Assembly (NCBI GenBank): GCA_032160545.1
Contig: JAVHVN010000109.1
Coordinates: forward strand, 1 to 64,000
From: DATGFB01 sp032160545
GTDB lineage: Bacteria > Actinomycetota > Actinomycetes > Mycobacteriales > Jatrophihabitantaceae
Length of the DNA: 64,000 nucleotides
Direction of reading: 5' to 3'
The notes beneath the pieces are model-generated. The model was not told the origin of the DNA. It saw only the letters and a list, made by a program, of their open reading frames with translations, and did no database searches. Position numbers and translations under genes: made by a program. This document shows positions 17,400-25,373 of the stretch, one piece after another (the first letter of the stretch is position 1; each line of letters begins with the position of its first letter).

Positions 17400-19913
17400 A
17401 TGAACACGAGTGGGGCGCGGGGCGACCTGCGCATCTACCTCGGCGCGGCTCCGGGCGTCGGCAAGACCTACGCGATGCTCGACGAGGCGCGCCGCCGCGC
17501 CGAACGCGGCTGCGACGTCGTCGTGGGATTCGTCGAGACGCACGGCCGGGCGCACACGGCCGAGCAGCTCGGTGACCTGCCGGTGCTGCCGCGCAAGCCG
17601 GTCACGTATCGCGGTTCGTCGTTCGAGGAACTGGACCTGGACGCGGTGCTCGCCCGGCACCCCGAGCTCGTCCTCGTCGACGAACTCGCGCACACGAACG
17701 TGCCGGGGTCGGGGCCGCACGAGAAGCGCTGGCAGGACGTCGAGTCGATCCTCGCCGCCGGAATCGACGTGCTGAGCACGGTGAACGTTCAGCATCTCGA
17801 GTCACTCAACGACGTCGTCGAGACCATCACCGGCGTGCCGCAGCGCGAGACGGTGCCCGACTCGGTCGTCCGGGCCGCCGAGCAGGTGCAGCTCGTCGAC
17901 ATGACACCCGAGGCGCTGCGCCGCCGCATGGCGCACGGCAACATCTACCGGCCCGAGAAGGTCGACGCCGCGCTCGGCAACTATTTCCGGCCGGGCAACC
18001 TCACGGCGCTGCGCGAGCTCGCGCTGCTCTGGCTCGCCGACCGCGTCGAGGAGGGGTTGCAGCGTTACCGCGACGAGCACGGCATCACCGGCGTATGGGA
18101 GACCCGCGAGCGGATCGTGGTGGCCCTGACGGGCGGTCCCGAGGGCAACGCGCTGATCCGCCGGGCCGCACGCATCGCCGTGCGCGGTGCCGGCGCGGAC
18201 CTCGTCGCCGTGCACGTCGCTCGCAGCGACGGGCTCGCCGCCGGTGGTACCGCGGGCCTCGAGACCCTGCGGCTGCTCGTCGAGTCGCTCGGAGGCACGT
18301 ATCACTCGCTCGTGGGCGAGGACGTCCCGAGGACCCTGCTCGAATTCGCCCGGGGCATGGATGCCACGCAGATCGTGCTGGGCGCATCGCGTCGACGGCC
18401 GTGGGCAATCGCGCTGGCCGGCCCCGGCACGGGGCAGACCGTGACCCGGCTCTCCGGCCCCATCGACGTCCACATCGTCAGCCACGACTACGCGGGCCGG
18501 GGCATGGCGCTGCCCCGGCCGGGCTACGGCCTCACCCGGCGTCGTCAGATCATCGGCTTCGTGACCGCGGGGTCGCTGATGCTCGCGGCGACCCTCGCGC
18601 TGACCGCCACGCGCGGTCGGGTCGCGCTGGCCACCGACCTGTCGATCTATCTCGCGATCGTCGTCGTCACGAGCGTCGTCGGCGGGTTCTGGGCCGCACT
18701 GTTCGCCGCGGTCGCGGGGAGCCTGCTGCTCAACTTTTACTTCACCGAGCCGCTGCACACGTTCGCGATCTCGGCGCACGACAACCTGGTGGCGCTGCTG
18801 GTGTTCCTCGGCGTCGCCGTGCTGGTCTCGCGAGTCGTCGACGTGTCGGCGCGGCGGCTGTCCGAGGCGGGTCGCGCCTCCGCCGAGGCCGAGACGCTGT
18901 CCGCACTTGCGGGCAGCCTGCTTCGCGGTGACGAGGCGCTCGATGCGCTGCTCGCGCGCGTGCAGGAGACGTTCGGCATGCACAGCGTGAGCCTGCTCCG
19001 GCGCGACGGGTCGGGGGCGTGGCGACAGCTGGCTGCGAACGGACCGAACGCGCCGTCCTCACCCTCCGACGGCGACGCGGTGGTCGACATCGACGACGCG
19101 ACGGCACTCGCCGCGCGAGGCCGGGTACTCACCTCCGCCGACCAGCGGGTGCTGTCGGCGTTCGCCGCCGAAGCGGTGGTCGCGTATCGCCAGCGCGAAC
19201 TCGCCGCCGCCGCGAGCGCCGTCGAGCCACTGGCGGCGTCCGAACGTGCCCGCACCGCGTTGTTGAACGCGGTGAGCCACGACCTGCGAACCCCGATCGC
19301 GTCGGCGAAGGCGTCCGTGTCGAGCCTGCTCGCCGCGGACGTGGACTGGTCGGCTGCGGATCGGCGCGAGCTGCTCGTCAACGCCGACGAGGCGCTCGAC
19401 CGTCTCACCGCTCTCGTCACGAACCTGCTGGACCTCTCCCGGTTGCAGGCCGGCGTGCTGCCCGTCCTCGTCGGCGCGGTGCCGCTCGACGGCGTCGTGC
19501 ACCGCGCGCTCGACCACGCCGCGCCGAAGGATGCCCCGGTCGGGGTGGACGTTCCGGACGATCTGCCCGAGGTGCAGGCCGACCCCGGCCTGCTCGAACG
19601 GGTGGTCGCCAACCTGGTGCAGAACGCGCTGCGATACGCGGCCGGCGCGCCTGTCGTCGTCACGGCGAGCGTCCATGCCGGCTGGGTCGAGCTGCGCGTC
19701 GTCGACCGCGGGCCCGGCATCCCGGCCGCCGACGTCGACGCGGTGTTCTCGGCGTTCCAGCGCCGGGACGACTCGCACAACGGTGCCGGCGTCGGACTCG
19801 GACTCGCCATCGCCCGCGGCTTCACCGAGGCTATGGGCGGCGAGCTGGAGGCCGACGAGACACCGGGCGGCGGCACGACGATGGTCGTGCGCCTGAAGGC
19901 AGTCTCGCCGTGA
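17400..19913 (+). CDS. kdpD: Potassium sensor histidine kinase KdpD
   Basis: 837 aa from the ATG at 17400 (GGAG 17391-17394). The KdpD N-terminal domain has a Walker A-like GAAPGVGKT at 14-22. A USP-like domain (about 240-365) follows, then a DUF4118 four-helix membrane block (about 380-480), a GAF-like region, HisKA with AVSHDLRTP (phospho-His627), and HATPase with the N box NLVQNALRYA and G box DRGPGIP. The protein is full length with all key residues. It senses low K+ or turgor and phosphorylates KdpE. No kdpFABC operon is in the window; the divergent importer is the obvious target. The stop overlaps kdpE. Confidence 0.95.
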   Translation: MNTSGARGDLRIYLGAAPGVGKTYAMLDEARRRAERGCDVVVGFVETHGRAHTAEQLGDLPVLPRKPVTYRGSSFEELDLDAVLARHPELVLVDELAHTNVPGSGPHEKRWQDVESILAAGIDVLSTVNVQHLESLNDVVETITGVPQRETVPDSVVRAAEQVQLVDMTPEALRRRMAHGNIYRPEKVDAALGNYFRPGNLTALRELALLWLADRVEEGLQRYRDEHGITGVWETRERIVVALTGGPEGNALIRRAARIAVRGAGADLVAVHVARSDGLAAGGTAGLETLRLLVESLGGTYHSLVGEDVPRTLLEFARGMDATQIVLGASRRRPWAIALAGPGTGQTVTRLSGPIDVHIVSHDYAGRGMALPRPGYGLTRRRQIIGFVTAGSLMLAATLALTATRGRVALATDLSIYLAIVVVTSVVGGFWAALFAAVAGSLLLNFYFTEPLHTFAISAHDNLVALLVFLGVAVLVSRVVDVSARRLSEAGRASAEAETLSALAGSLLRGDEALDALLARVQETFGMHSVSLLRRDGSGAWRQLAANGPNAPSSPSDGDAVVDIDDATALAARGRVLTSADQRVLSAFAAEAVVAYRQRELAAAASAVEPLAASERARTALLNAVSHDLRTPIASAKASVSSLLAADVDWSAADRRELLVNADEALDRLTALVTNLLDLSRLQAGVLPVLVGAVPLDGVVHRALDHAAPKDAPVGVDVPDDLPEVQADPGLLERVVANLVQNALRYAAGAPVVVTASVHAGWVELRVVDRGPGIPAADVDAVFSAFQRRDDSHNGAGVGLGLAIARGFTEAMGGELEADETPGGGTTMVVRLKAVSP

Positions 19914-20581
19914 AGGTGCTGGTGGTCGAGGACGAACGGGCGTTACTGCGCGCGCTCGCCATGAACCTGACGGCGCGCGGCTACGACGTGATCGAGGCCG
20001 ACACCGGAACTCGCGCGCTCGCAGCCGCCGCCGCCGCCGAGCCCGACGTCGTGGTGCTCGATCTCGGGTTGCCCGATCTCAGCGGGCTGGACGTCATCAA
20101 GGGCATCCGCGCGTACGCGTCGATGCCGATCCTCGTCCTCTCGGCCCGCACCGGGACGAGCGACAAGGTCACCGCGCTCGACCTCGGCGCCGACGACTAC
20201 GTGACGAAACCGTTCAGCATCGACGAACTGCTGGCACGGCTGCGGGCAGCGACCAGGCGGACGGGGACGCTGGACGCCGACGAGGTCGTCGAGTTCGGGC
20301 CGACGCGCGTCGACCTCGCGTCGAAGACCGTCAGTCGCGACGGGGAGCCGGTGCACCTCACCCCGACGGAGTGGCAGTTGCTCGAGGCTCTGCTGCGCCG
20401 GCCCGGCAAGCTGGTGACCGGCCGCGCGCTGCTCACCGAGGTGCGCGGCCGCCCCGACCACACCGACCCGAGCTACCTGCGCATCTATCTCGCGCAGCTT
20501 CGGCGCAAGCTCGAGCCGGTGCCGAGCCGGCCGCGGTACCTGCTCACCGAGCCGGGCATGGGTTACCGCTTCCAGCCGTGA
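19910..20581 (+). CDS. kdpE: Response regulator KdpE
   Basis: 223 aa. OmpR/PhoB-type regulator. The receiver domain has acidic residues VVEDE, phospho-acceptor Asp51 in LDLGLPDLSG, and the switch Lys in DDYVTKPF. The C-terminal winged helix shows HLTPTEWQLLEALLRRPGKL and YLRIYLAQLRRKLE. The GTG start overlaps the kdpD stop by 4 bp (GTGA), so the two are translationally coupled. It presumably activates the divergent importer gene and possibly kdpFABC elsewhere. Confidence 0.95.
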   Translation: MKVLVVEDERALLRALAMNLTARGYDVIEADTGTRALAAAAAAEPDVVVLDLGLPDLSGLDVIKGIRAYASMPILVLSARTGTSDKVTALDLGADDYVTKPFSIDELLARLRAATRRTGTLDADEVVEFGPTRVDLASKTVSRDGEPVHLTPTEWQLLEALLRRPGKLVTGRALLTEVRGRPDHTDPSYLRIYLAQLRRKLEPVPSRPRYLLTEPGMGYRFQP

Positions 20582-21396
20582 CTACCGTGGCGCGTGTGCT
20601 CACGGCCGACTGCGCGAACTGCGCCGGACTGTGCTGCGTGGCGCTGCCGTTCGCCGCGTCGGCGGACTTCGCGCACGACAAGCCGGCCGGCCGGCCTTGC
20701 CTGCATCTGACGGACGAGTCCCGGTGCGACATCCATGCGACGTTGCGGCCCGCGGGGTACCGCGGGTGCACGGTGTTCGACTGCTACGGGGCCGGCCAGC
20801 GGATCACCCAGGAGACGTTCGCAGGCCGCACGTGGCGCACCGACCCCGGCGCTGCACAGGAGATGTTCGACGCGTTCGCCGTGATGCGCCAGCTGCACGA
20901 GATGCTCGTGCACCTGACCGAGGCGGCCCGCCGGACGTCCGAGCCGGGCTTGCGCGCGGACGTCCTGGCGGTGCAGGGCGAGATCGAGGCGCTCGCTGCC
21001 GGTGATGCGCCCGCGGTGCTCGCCGTCGACCCCGCGGCGCTTCGGCCGCGGGTCGGCGACGTGCTGTCGCGGGTCAGCGAGCAGGTGCGGGCCGACCTGC
21101 GACCGTCCTCACATCGTGGTGCAGATCTCACCGGTGCACAGTTGCGCGGGACCGATCTGCGCGGTGCCGACCTGCGCGGTGCGCTGTTGATCGCGGCCGA
21201 CCTGCGGGGTGCTGATCTGCGGTGTGCCGACCTGCTCGGCGCCGATCTGCGCGATGCCGACGTGAGTGGTGCGGACCTGACGGACGTCCTCTACCTCACC
21301 GGCCCGCAGGCCGCCGCAGCACGCGGTGACGCTGGGGTGCGGCTGCCCGGGCACGTCGCACGGCCCGCGCATTGGAGTCGTGGTATTCGTCGATGA
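20578..21396 (+). CDS. YkgJ-like cysteine-cluster protein fused to pentapeptide repeats
   Basis: 272 aa. The GTG overlaps the kdpE stop by 4 bp, so it is translationally coupled to the Kdp regulators. The N-terminus has a Cys cluster Cys12-x2-Cys15-x3-Cys19-Cys20, followed by RPCLHL, RCDIH, RGCTVFDC. This is the pattern of the YkgJ-like (UPF0153) putative Zn/Fe chelating family. A helical middle follows. Residues about 179-236 contain roughly eleven pentapeptide repeats (GADLR, GTDLR, GALLI, CADLL), expected to form a right-handed beta-helix. It ends near RPAHW, the usual C-terminus of such proteins. The role in K+ signalling is unknown. Confidence 0.8.
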   Translation: MTTVARVLTADCANCAGLCCVALPFAASADFAHDKPAGRPCLHLTDESRCDIHATLRPAGYRGCTVFDCYGAGQRITQETFAGRTWRTDPGAAQEMFDAFAVMRQLHEMLVHLTEAARRTSEPGLRADVLAVQGEIEALAAGDAPAVLAVDPAALRPRVGDVLSRVSEQVRADLRPSSHRGADLTGAQLRGTDLRGADLRGALLIAADLRGADLRCADLLGADLRDADVSGADLTDVLYLTGPQAAAARGDAGVRLPGHVARPAHWSRGIRR

Positions 21397-21475
21397 CGGT
21401 GGGAATGAGTTCCTCGCGACCGTCGGTGACGAGCGCGTTGATTTTCGTGATGTAGTGCTCTGTTGTAGTGCTCAT
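21296..21475 (-). CDS. Possible small protein (59 aa), antisense to the pentapeptide gene 3' end
   Basis: Reads MSTTTEHYITKINALVTDGR, continuing EELIPTVIDEYHDSNA, then an Arg-rich tail. The first 35 residues look like a genuine soluble helical protein; the rest overlaps the neighbouring gene by about 100 bp on the other strand. GGAGG is only 1 nt from the ATG, so an upstream in-frame ATG may be used. Function unknown. Confidence 0.4.
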   Translation of the reverse strand: MSTTTEHYITKINALVTDGREELIPTVIDEYHDSNARAVRRARAAAPQRHRVLRRPAGR

Positions 21476-21539
21476 GCCTCCAGCGTGACTGATGCACATG
21501 ACCGTCCGGTGACATGCACGCGACGGGCACATCACCCTC

Positions 21540-22409
21540 TCAGGTAGTTGGCAGGGTAAGGATCTCGGCGCCGTCGTCGGTAACCGCGACCGTGTGCTCC
21601 CACTGCGCGACCCACGAGCCGTCGCGGGTGAGGACGGTCCAGTCGTCGTCCCACATCAACCAGTCGACGCCGCCGAGCGTGAGCATCGGCTCGACCGTGA
21701 AGGTCATGCCCGGCACCATCAACGTGCGCGCGCGCGGTTCGTCGTAGTGCAGGATCGTCGGCTTGGTGTGGAACGACGGGCCCACACCGTGGCCGGTGTA
21801 GTCGCGAACGACGCCGTAGCCGAACCGCTTGGCGTAGGACTCGATGACCCGCCCGATCACACTCACCGGCCGCCCCGGTCTGATCGCGCGGATGCCGCGC
21901 AGCATCGCCTCGCGGGTGCGTTCGCCGAGATCGACGACCTCTTGCGCGACGTCGCCGGCGTAGAACGTGGCGCAGGTGTCGCCGTGCACGCCGTCGACGA
22001 ACGCGGTGATGTCGACCTTGACGACCTCGCCGTCGCTGAGCGGGCGCGAGTCGGGGATGCCGTGGCAGATCACCTCGTTGACCGAGGTGCACAGCGACTT
22101 CGGGTAGCCCTTGTAGCCCAGCGTCGACGGGTACGCCCCGTGCGTTACGAGGTACTCGTGGCCGACGCGGTCGAGCTCGTCGGTGGTGACGCCTGGCGCG
22201 ACGTGGCGGCCCACCTCGACGAGCGCATCGGCGGCGATGCGGCCGGCGACCCGCATGCGCGCGATCGTGTCGGGGTCCTTGACCAGTGGATCGTCGAGAT
22301 CGGCCGGTGTGCCTGGCGCCGCGTCGACGTAGTGCGGTCCCGCGATCGACGGCGGAACGGCGCGCCTCGGCGAGAGGCGGCCCGGCCGGATCGGTGCGCT
22401 GACGGTCAC
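21540..22409 (-). CDS. map: Methionine aminopeptidase, type I (MapB-like)
   Basis: 289 aa from the GTG at 22409. It removes initiator Met from nascent proteins. The N-terminal extension (RPGRLSPRRAVPPSIAGPHY) matches the type 1c MapB form of actinobacteria. Metal ligands are visible: two Asp in VDITAFVDGVHGDT, His in TGHGVG, Glu in TVEPM and Glu in QWEHT. The substrate-binding YPSTLGYKGYPKSLCTSVNE motif is intact. The frame is open upstream into the palindrome, but conservation begins at the GTG. The leader is extremely G-rich (22425-22476). Normally an essential gene unless a second map exists. Confidence 0.93.
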   Translation of the reverse strand: MTVSAPIRPGRLSPRRAVPPSIAGPHYVDAAPGTPADLDDPLVKDPDTIARMRVAGRIAADALVEVGRHVAPGVTTDELDRVGHEYLVTHGAYPSTLGYKGYPKSLCTSVNEVICHGIPDSRPLSDGEVVKVDITAFVDGVHGDTCATFYAGDVAQEVVDLGERTREAMLRGIRAIRPGRPVSVIGRVIESYAKRFGYGVVRDYTGHGVGPSFHTKPTILHYDEPRARTLMVPGMTFTVEPMLTLGGVDWLMWDDDWTVLTRDGSWVAQWEHTVAVTDDGAEILTLPTT

Positions 22410-22424
22410 CCCTCCATTCTGCCG

Positions 22425-22476
22425 CCCCCGCCGCTGCCCCGCCCGCCCCGTCCCGCCCCCTCGTCCCCTCGTCCCC
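22425..22476 (-). promoter_or_regulatory. G-rich (quadruplex-prone) tract upstream of map
   Basis: On the map coding strand this 52-nt stretch contains eight or more runs of three to five G separated by 1-7 nt, satisfying the G-quadruplex pattern many times over. It lies between palindrome copy 3 and the map start, so it would be in the promoter or leader. Whether it folds in vivo is unknown. Confidence 0.5.
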
Positions 22477-22477
22477 A

Positions 22478-22528
22478 TGATCAACAGATCGATTCCGTCG
22501 AATGTCGACCAAATTGATCTCTTGATCA
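22478..22528 (+). repeat. 51-bp nested palindrome, copy 3
   Basis: Outer arms TGATCAACAGATCGATT / AATTGATCTCTTGATCA with core GTCGAATGTCGAC (one change from the consensus). Its terminal TCA on the plus strand (22526-22528) is the stop codon of the AbiEi/DUF559 gene. The right flank CGGAGGGGGCGG is again G-rich. Confidence 0.9.
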
Positions 22529-23461
22529 CGGAGGGGGCGGCGGCCAGGGCAGGCGAAACTCCTTCGCACGTGCGCGCAGCGCCTGGCCGACTTCCCGGGC
22601 CCAGTCCGCCTTGCGTCGGCGGACGTCACTGGGGGCGTAATGCGCCACCGCGTAGCCGAGGCGGCTGAGTCGATTGTGCCGGCGCATCGTGTGGCGCCAG
22701 TCGACCTCGCTGAAGTGGAATTCGCGACTGTCTATCTCCAGGGCGAACCGCAGCTGTCGCCAGAGCACGTCGACGACCGCCACGAACTTGTCCGCCGGAT
22801 CGTGCACGGCCGCATTCACCTCGAACGCAGGCAGCTGGGCATTGGTGAGAAACCGGATCGCCTCGGCTTCGGCGACCGACTGTGCGCCGGCGAGGACATC
22901 CTCGAGCGACGTTCGAAGGTGGGCGCTGCCGTTCTGCGGCGACGCCTCGAGTTCGGCGCGCAGCTCGTCCACGAGGCACAGCCGGCGTTGGATCGCGGAC
23001 GTCACCATCGCGCGCACGGATGCGAGTTGGTCGAGGTCGAGCGCCGTGTCGGCCAGCGCCCGTGCGGCGCTCACGACGCGTGCGCCCTGCAGGCACTCGG
23101 CATACGCAGGGACGGTGTGAATGTCGACCGGTCGCTTCGACGGCCTGATGCGTAGGCCGCCGACACGGCGGTTGCGACCGCGGGGAGTGATCACCAGGAC
23201 GTGCGAAACCGGTGGCGTCCTCGGCCCCAGATCATGGACCCGGATCGCGTCCCAGCCGCTGACGGCTGCGCCTCGCCCGGCTAGCGCGAGGCCCGCATGT
23301 GCCCAGTCCTCGCGCGTCGGCTCGTCGGGTCTGGTGAGCAGCACGCCACTGCCGAGGCGGCGCCACCGTTCTCGGCGCAGTTCGGTCCGCATTTGCGCAG
23401 GGGTGATGCCCAATCGCTCGGCGCCGGCGGTGGTGAGCACTCGCGGTAGCGGCCGTCCCAT
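22526..23461 (-). CDS. AbiEi-like winged-helix protein with C-terminal DUF559 (Vsr-like) nuclease domain
   Basis: 311 aa from the ATG at 23461 (GACGAT box 6 nt upstream); the frame extends to 23545. The N-terminus (VLTTAGAERLGITPAQMRTE ... GSGVLLTRPDEPTREDW) resembles the type IV antitoxin AbiEi winged-helix module. The C-terminal 100 residues or so (EAEAIRFLTNAQLPAFEVN ... RFALEIDSREFHF ... HNRLSRLGYAVAHYAPSDV) match the DUF559/Vsr-type PD-(D/E)xK fold, with candidate catalytic Glu/Asp in ALEID. No AbiEii toxin partner is adjacent. The gene is bracketed by palindromes 3 and 4. Its biological role is not established; defence or DNA processing is inference. Confidence 0.75.
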   Translation of the reverse strand: MGRPLPRVLTTAGAERLGITPAQMRTELRRERWRRLGSGVLLTRPDEPTREDWAHAGLALAGRGAAVSGWDAIRVHDLGPRTPPVSHVLVITPRGRNRRVGGLRIRPSKRPVDIHTVPAYAECLQGARVVSAARALADTALDLDQLASVRAMVTSAIQRRLCLVDELRAELEASPQNGSAHLRTSLEDVLAGAQSVAEAEAIRFLTNAQLPAFEVNAAVHDPADKFVAVVDVLWRQLRFALEIDSREFHFSEVDWRHTMRRHNRLSRLGYAVAHYAPSDVRRRKADWAREVGQALRARAKEFRLPWPPPPP

Positions 23462-23551
23462 CCGGTGATCGTCGGGACGTCCGCGCCTGCTGTTGGCCAC
23501 CGCGCCGCGACTGGGGACGACGGCGCCGGATATCCACACCGCCACTTCCCG

Positions 23552-23602
23552 TGATCAAGAGATCGGTGGCGTCGAATATCGACCAGATCGATCTCTTGAT
23601 CA
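23552..23602 (+). repeat. 51-bp nested palindrome, copy 4
   Basis: Outer arms TGATCAAGAGATCGGT / CGATCTCTTGATCA with core GTCGAATATCGAC. Here the palindrome extends further: CACTTCCCG before and CGGAAAGTG after pair at eight of nine positions, giving a 69-bp imperfect palindrome (23543-23611). It lies between the DUF559 gene start and the rnj 3' end. Confidence 0.92.
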
Positions 23603-23610
23603 CGGAAAGT

Positions 23611-23630
23611 GGGACGGGGCGGGGGGAGGG
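23611..23630 (+). other. G-quadruplex motif at the rnj 3' end
   Basis: Four runs of at least three G separated by 1-2 nt (GGG-AC-GGGG-C-GGGGGG-A-GGG) occupy the 20 nt between palindrome copy 4 and the rnj stop codon. On the rnj mRNA this is a C-rich tract. Confidence 0.55.
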
Positions 23631-25349
23631 TCAGACCTCCACGACCATCGGCATGAGCATCGGCCGGCGCCGATAGGTCTTGTCGACCCAGCGGCCGACC
23701 GTGCGCCGCACGATGTGTGCCAGCGCGTCGGAGTCGCGGACGCCGTCTGCCACCGACGACTCGACCACCGCGATGAGTTCGGCGCGGATCGGGTCGAGCG
23801 CCGCGGGGTCGTCGGTGAAGCCGCGCGCCACGATCTCGGGGCCGTAGACGACCTTGCCGGCCTCGGTGTCGACGGCGACGAGTATCGAGATGAAACCTTC
23901 GTCGCCGAGGATGCGGCGATCCTTCAGGGCCGCATCGCCGATGTCGCCGACCGCGAGCCCGTCGACGTAGACGTAGCCCACCGGGATCGTGCCGACGATC
24001 CGCGCGACGCCGTTCACAAGATCGACGACGGTGCCGTCGGGGGCGAGCATCACCCGCTCGGGCGGGATGCCCATCGACTGTGCGATTGCGGCGTGCGCTC
24101 GCAGGTGCCGCCACTCGCCGTGCACCGGCATGTGGTTCTTCGGGCGCACCGCGGCGATGAGGTAGCGCAGCTCACCGGCCGTCGCGTGGCCCGAGACGTG
24201 TACCAGCGCGGTCGACCTGTGCACCACGGTGGCACCGAGCCGCGACAGGCCGTTGATCACGTGACCGACCGACGTCTCGTTGCCGGGGATGAGCGACGAC
24301 GCGAGCACGATGGTGTCGGACGGCGCGATGCGGATCGTCGGGTGCTCGCGATTCGCCATGCGCGACAGGGCGGACAGCGGCTCGCCCTGCGATCCGGTGG
24401 AGATGAGCAGCACCCGCCGCCCGGGTAGTTCCTCGGCGACCTTGAGGTCGATCAGCACGCCGTCGGGAACGTCGAGAATGCCGAGGTCGCGCGCGATCTG
24501 CATGTTGCGCACCATCGAGCGGCCGACGAGCGCCACCTGTCGCTGTGAAGCCACCGCGGCGTCGAGCACCTGTTGCACGCGGTGCACGTGCGAGGCGAAG
24601 CAGGCGACGATGACGCGCTCGCGCGCCTTGAGGATCACGTCGCCGACGACCACGCCGACCTCGCGCTCGGACGGCTGGAAGCCGGGCACCTCGGCATTGG
24701 TCGAGTCGGCGAGCAGGAGGTCGACGCCCTCGTCCCCGAGGCGCGAGAAGCCGGGCAGGTCGGTGAGCCGGTCGTCGAGCGGGGTCTGGTCCATCTTGAA
24801 GTCGCCGGTGTGCAGCAGTGTCTGCCCGCCGATCCTGATCGCCACCGCGAGCGCGTCCGGGATGGAGTGGTTGACCGCGAAGAACTGCAGCTGCCAGTCG
24901 CCCACCTTGAGGCGGTCCTCCTCGCTGACCTGTGTCAGCTCGGGACGGATCCGGTGCTGGTCGAGCTTGGACGAGACGAGCGCGAGCGTGAGCCGCGAGC
25001 CGATGATCGGGATGTCGCCGCGGTCGCGCAGCAGGTACGGCAGCGCGCCGATGTGGTCCTCGTGCCCGTGCGTGAGGACGACCGCGTCGATGTCGTCGAG
25101 CCGGTCGGCGAAGTATGACCAGTCCGGCAGCGTGATATCGACGCCGGGGGAGTTCGTCTTGCCGAGCAGCATGCCGCAGTCGACGACCAGCAGCCGGCCG
25201 CGCCCGCCGTCCGGGGCGTACTCGAACACCGTCATGTTGCGGCCGATTTCCTTGATGCCGCCGAGCGCGACGATCCGCAGGCCCCCCGCCGCGAGAGCCG
25301 GCAACTTGCCGGGGGACGAGCCGGGTGCGGTGTTCGCGGTCGAGGTCAC
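23631..25349 (-). CDS. rnj: Ribonuclease J
   Basis: 572 aa. Metallo-beta-lactamase/beta-CASP nuclease with 5'-3' exo- and endonuclease activity in mRNA decay and rRNA processing. It opens GGLRIVALGGIKEIGRNMTV, has the metal motif HGHEDH (His94-His99), a further HTGDFKMD motif, and beta-CASP elements SHVHRVQQ, STGSQGEP and HVSGHA. The C-terminal domain is present and length is normal. The GTG at 25349 has TAGCCT exactly 6 nt upstream and lies only 24 bp from the divergent ATG, so it is probably leaderless. A palindrome and a G-rich tract follow its stop. Confidence 0.96.
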   Translation of the reverse strand: MTSTANTAPGSSPGKLPALAAGGLRIVALGGIKEIGRNMTVFEYAPDGGRGRLLVVDCGMLLGKTNSPGVDITLPDWSYFADRLDDIDAVVLTHGHEDHIGALPYLLRDRGDIPIIGSRLTLALVSSKLDQHRIRPELTQVSEEDRLKVGDWQLQFFAVNHSIPDALAVAIRIGGQTLLHTGDFKMDQTPLDDRLTDLPGFSRLGDEGVDLLLADSTNAEVPGFQPSEREVGVVVGDVILKARERVIVACFASHVHRVQQVLDAAVASQRQVALVGRSMVRNMQIARDLGILDVPDGVLIDLKVAEELPGRRVLLISTGSQGEPLSALSRMANREHPTIRIAPSDTIVLASSLIPGNETSVGHVINGLSRLGATVVHRSTALVHVSGHATAGELRYLIAAVRPKNHMPVHGEWRHLRAHAAIAQSMGIPPERVMLAPDGTVVDLVNGVARIVGTIPVGYVYVDGLAVGDIGDAALKDRRILGDEGFISILVAVDTEAGKVVYGPEIVARGFTDDPAALDPIRAELIAVVESSVADGVRDSDALAHIVRRTVGRWVDKTYRRRPMLMPMVVEV

Positions 25350-25355
25350 CCTTCG

Positions 25356-25365
25356 AGGCTATCGT
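25356..25365. promoter_or_regulatory. Overlapping divergent -10 boxes for rnj and small membrane protein
   Basis: TAGCCT on the minus strand (25361-25356) ends 6 nt before the rnj GTG, and TATCGT on the plus strand (25360-25365) ends 8 nt before the ATG at 25374. The boxes share two bases. Only 24 bp separate the start codons, so both transcripts would have almost no leader, and the polymerases should exclude each other. Confidence 0.5.
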
Positions 25366-25373
25366 TCTCCGGC

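Noticed and set aside
14851..21396. Complete kdpFABC-type operon
   Set aside because: No KdpA, KdpB, KdpC or KdpF sequence is present.
22526..23461. Complete AbiE toxin-antitoxin pair
   Set aside because: Neighbours are map and rnj; no AbiEii nucleotidyltransferase gene is adjacent.
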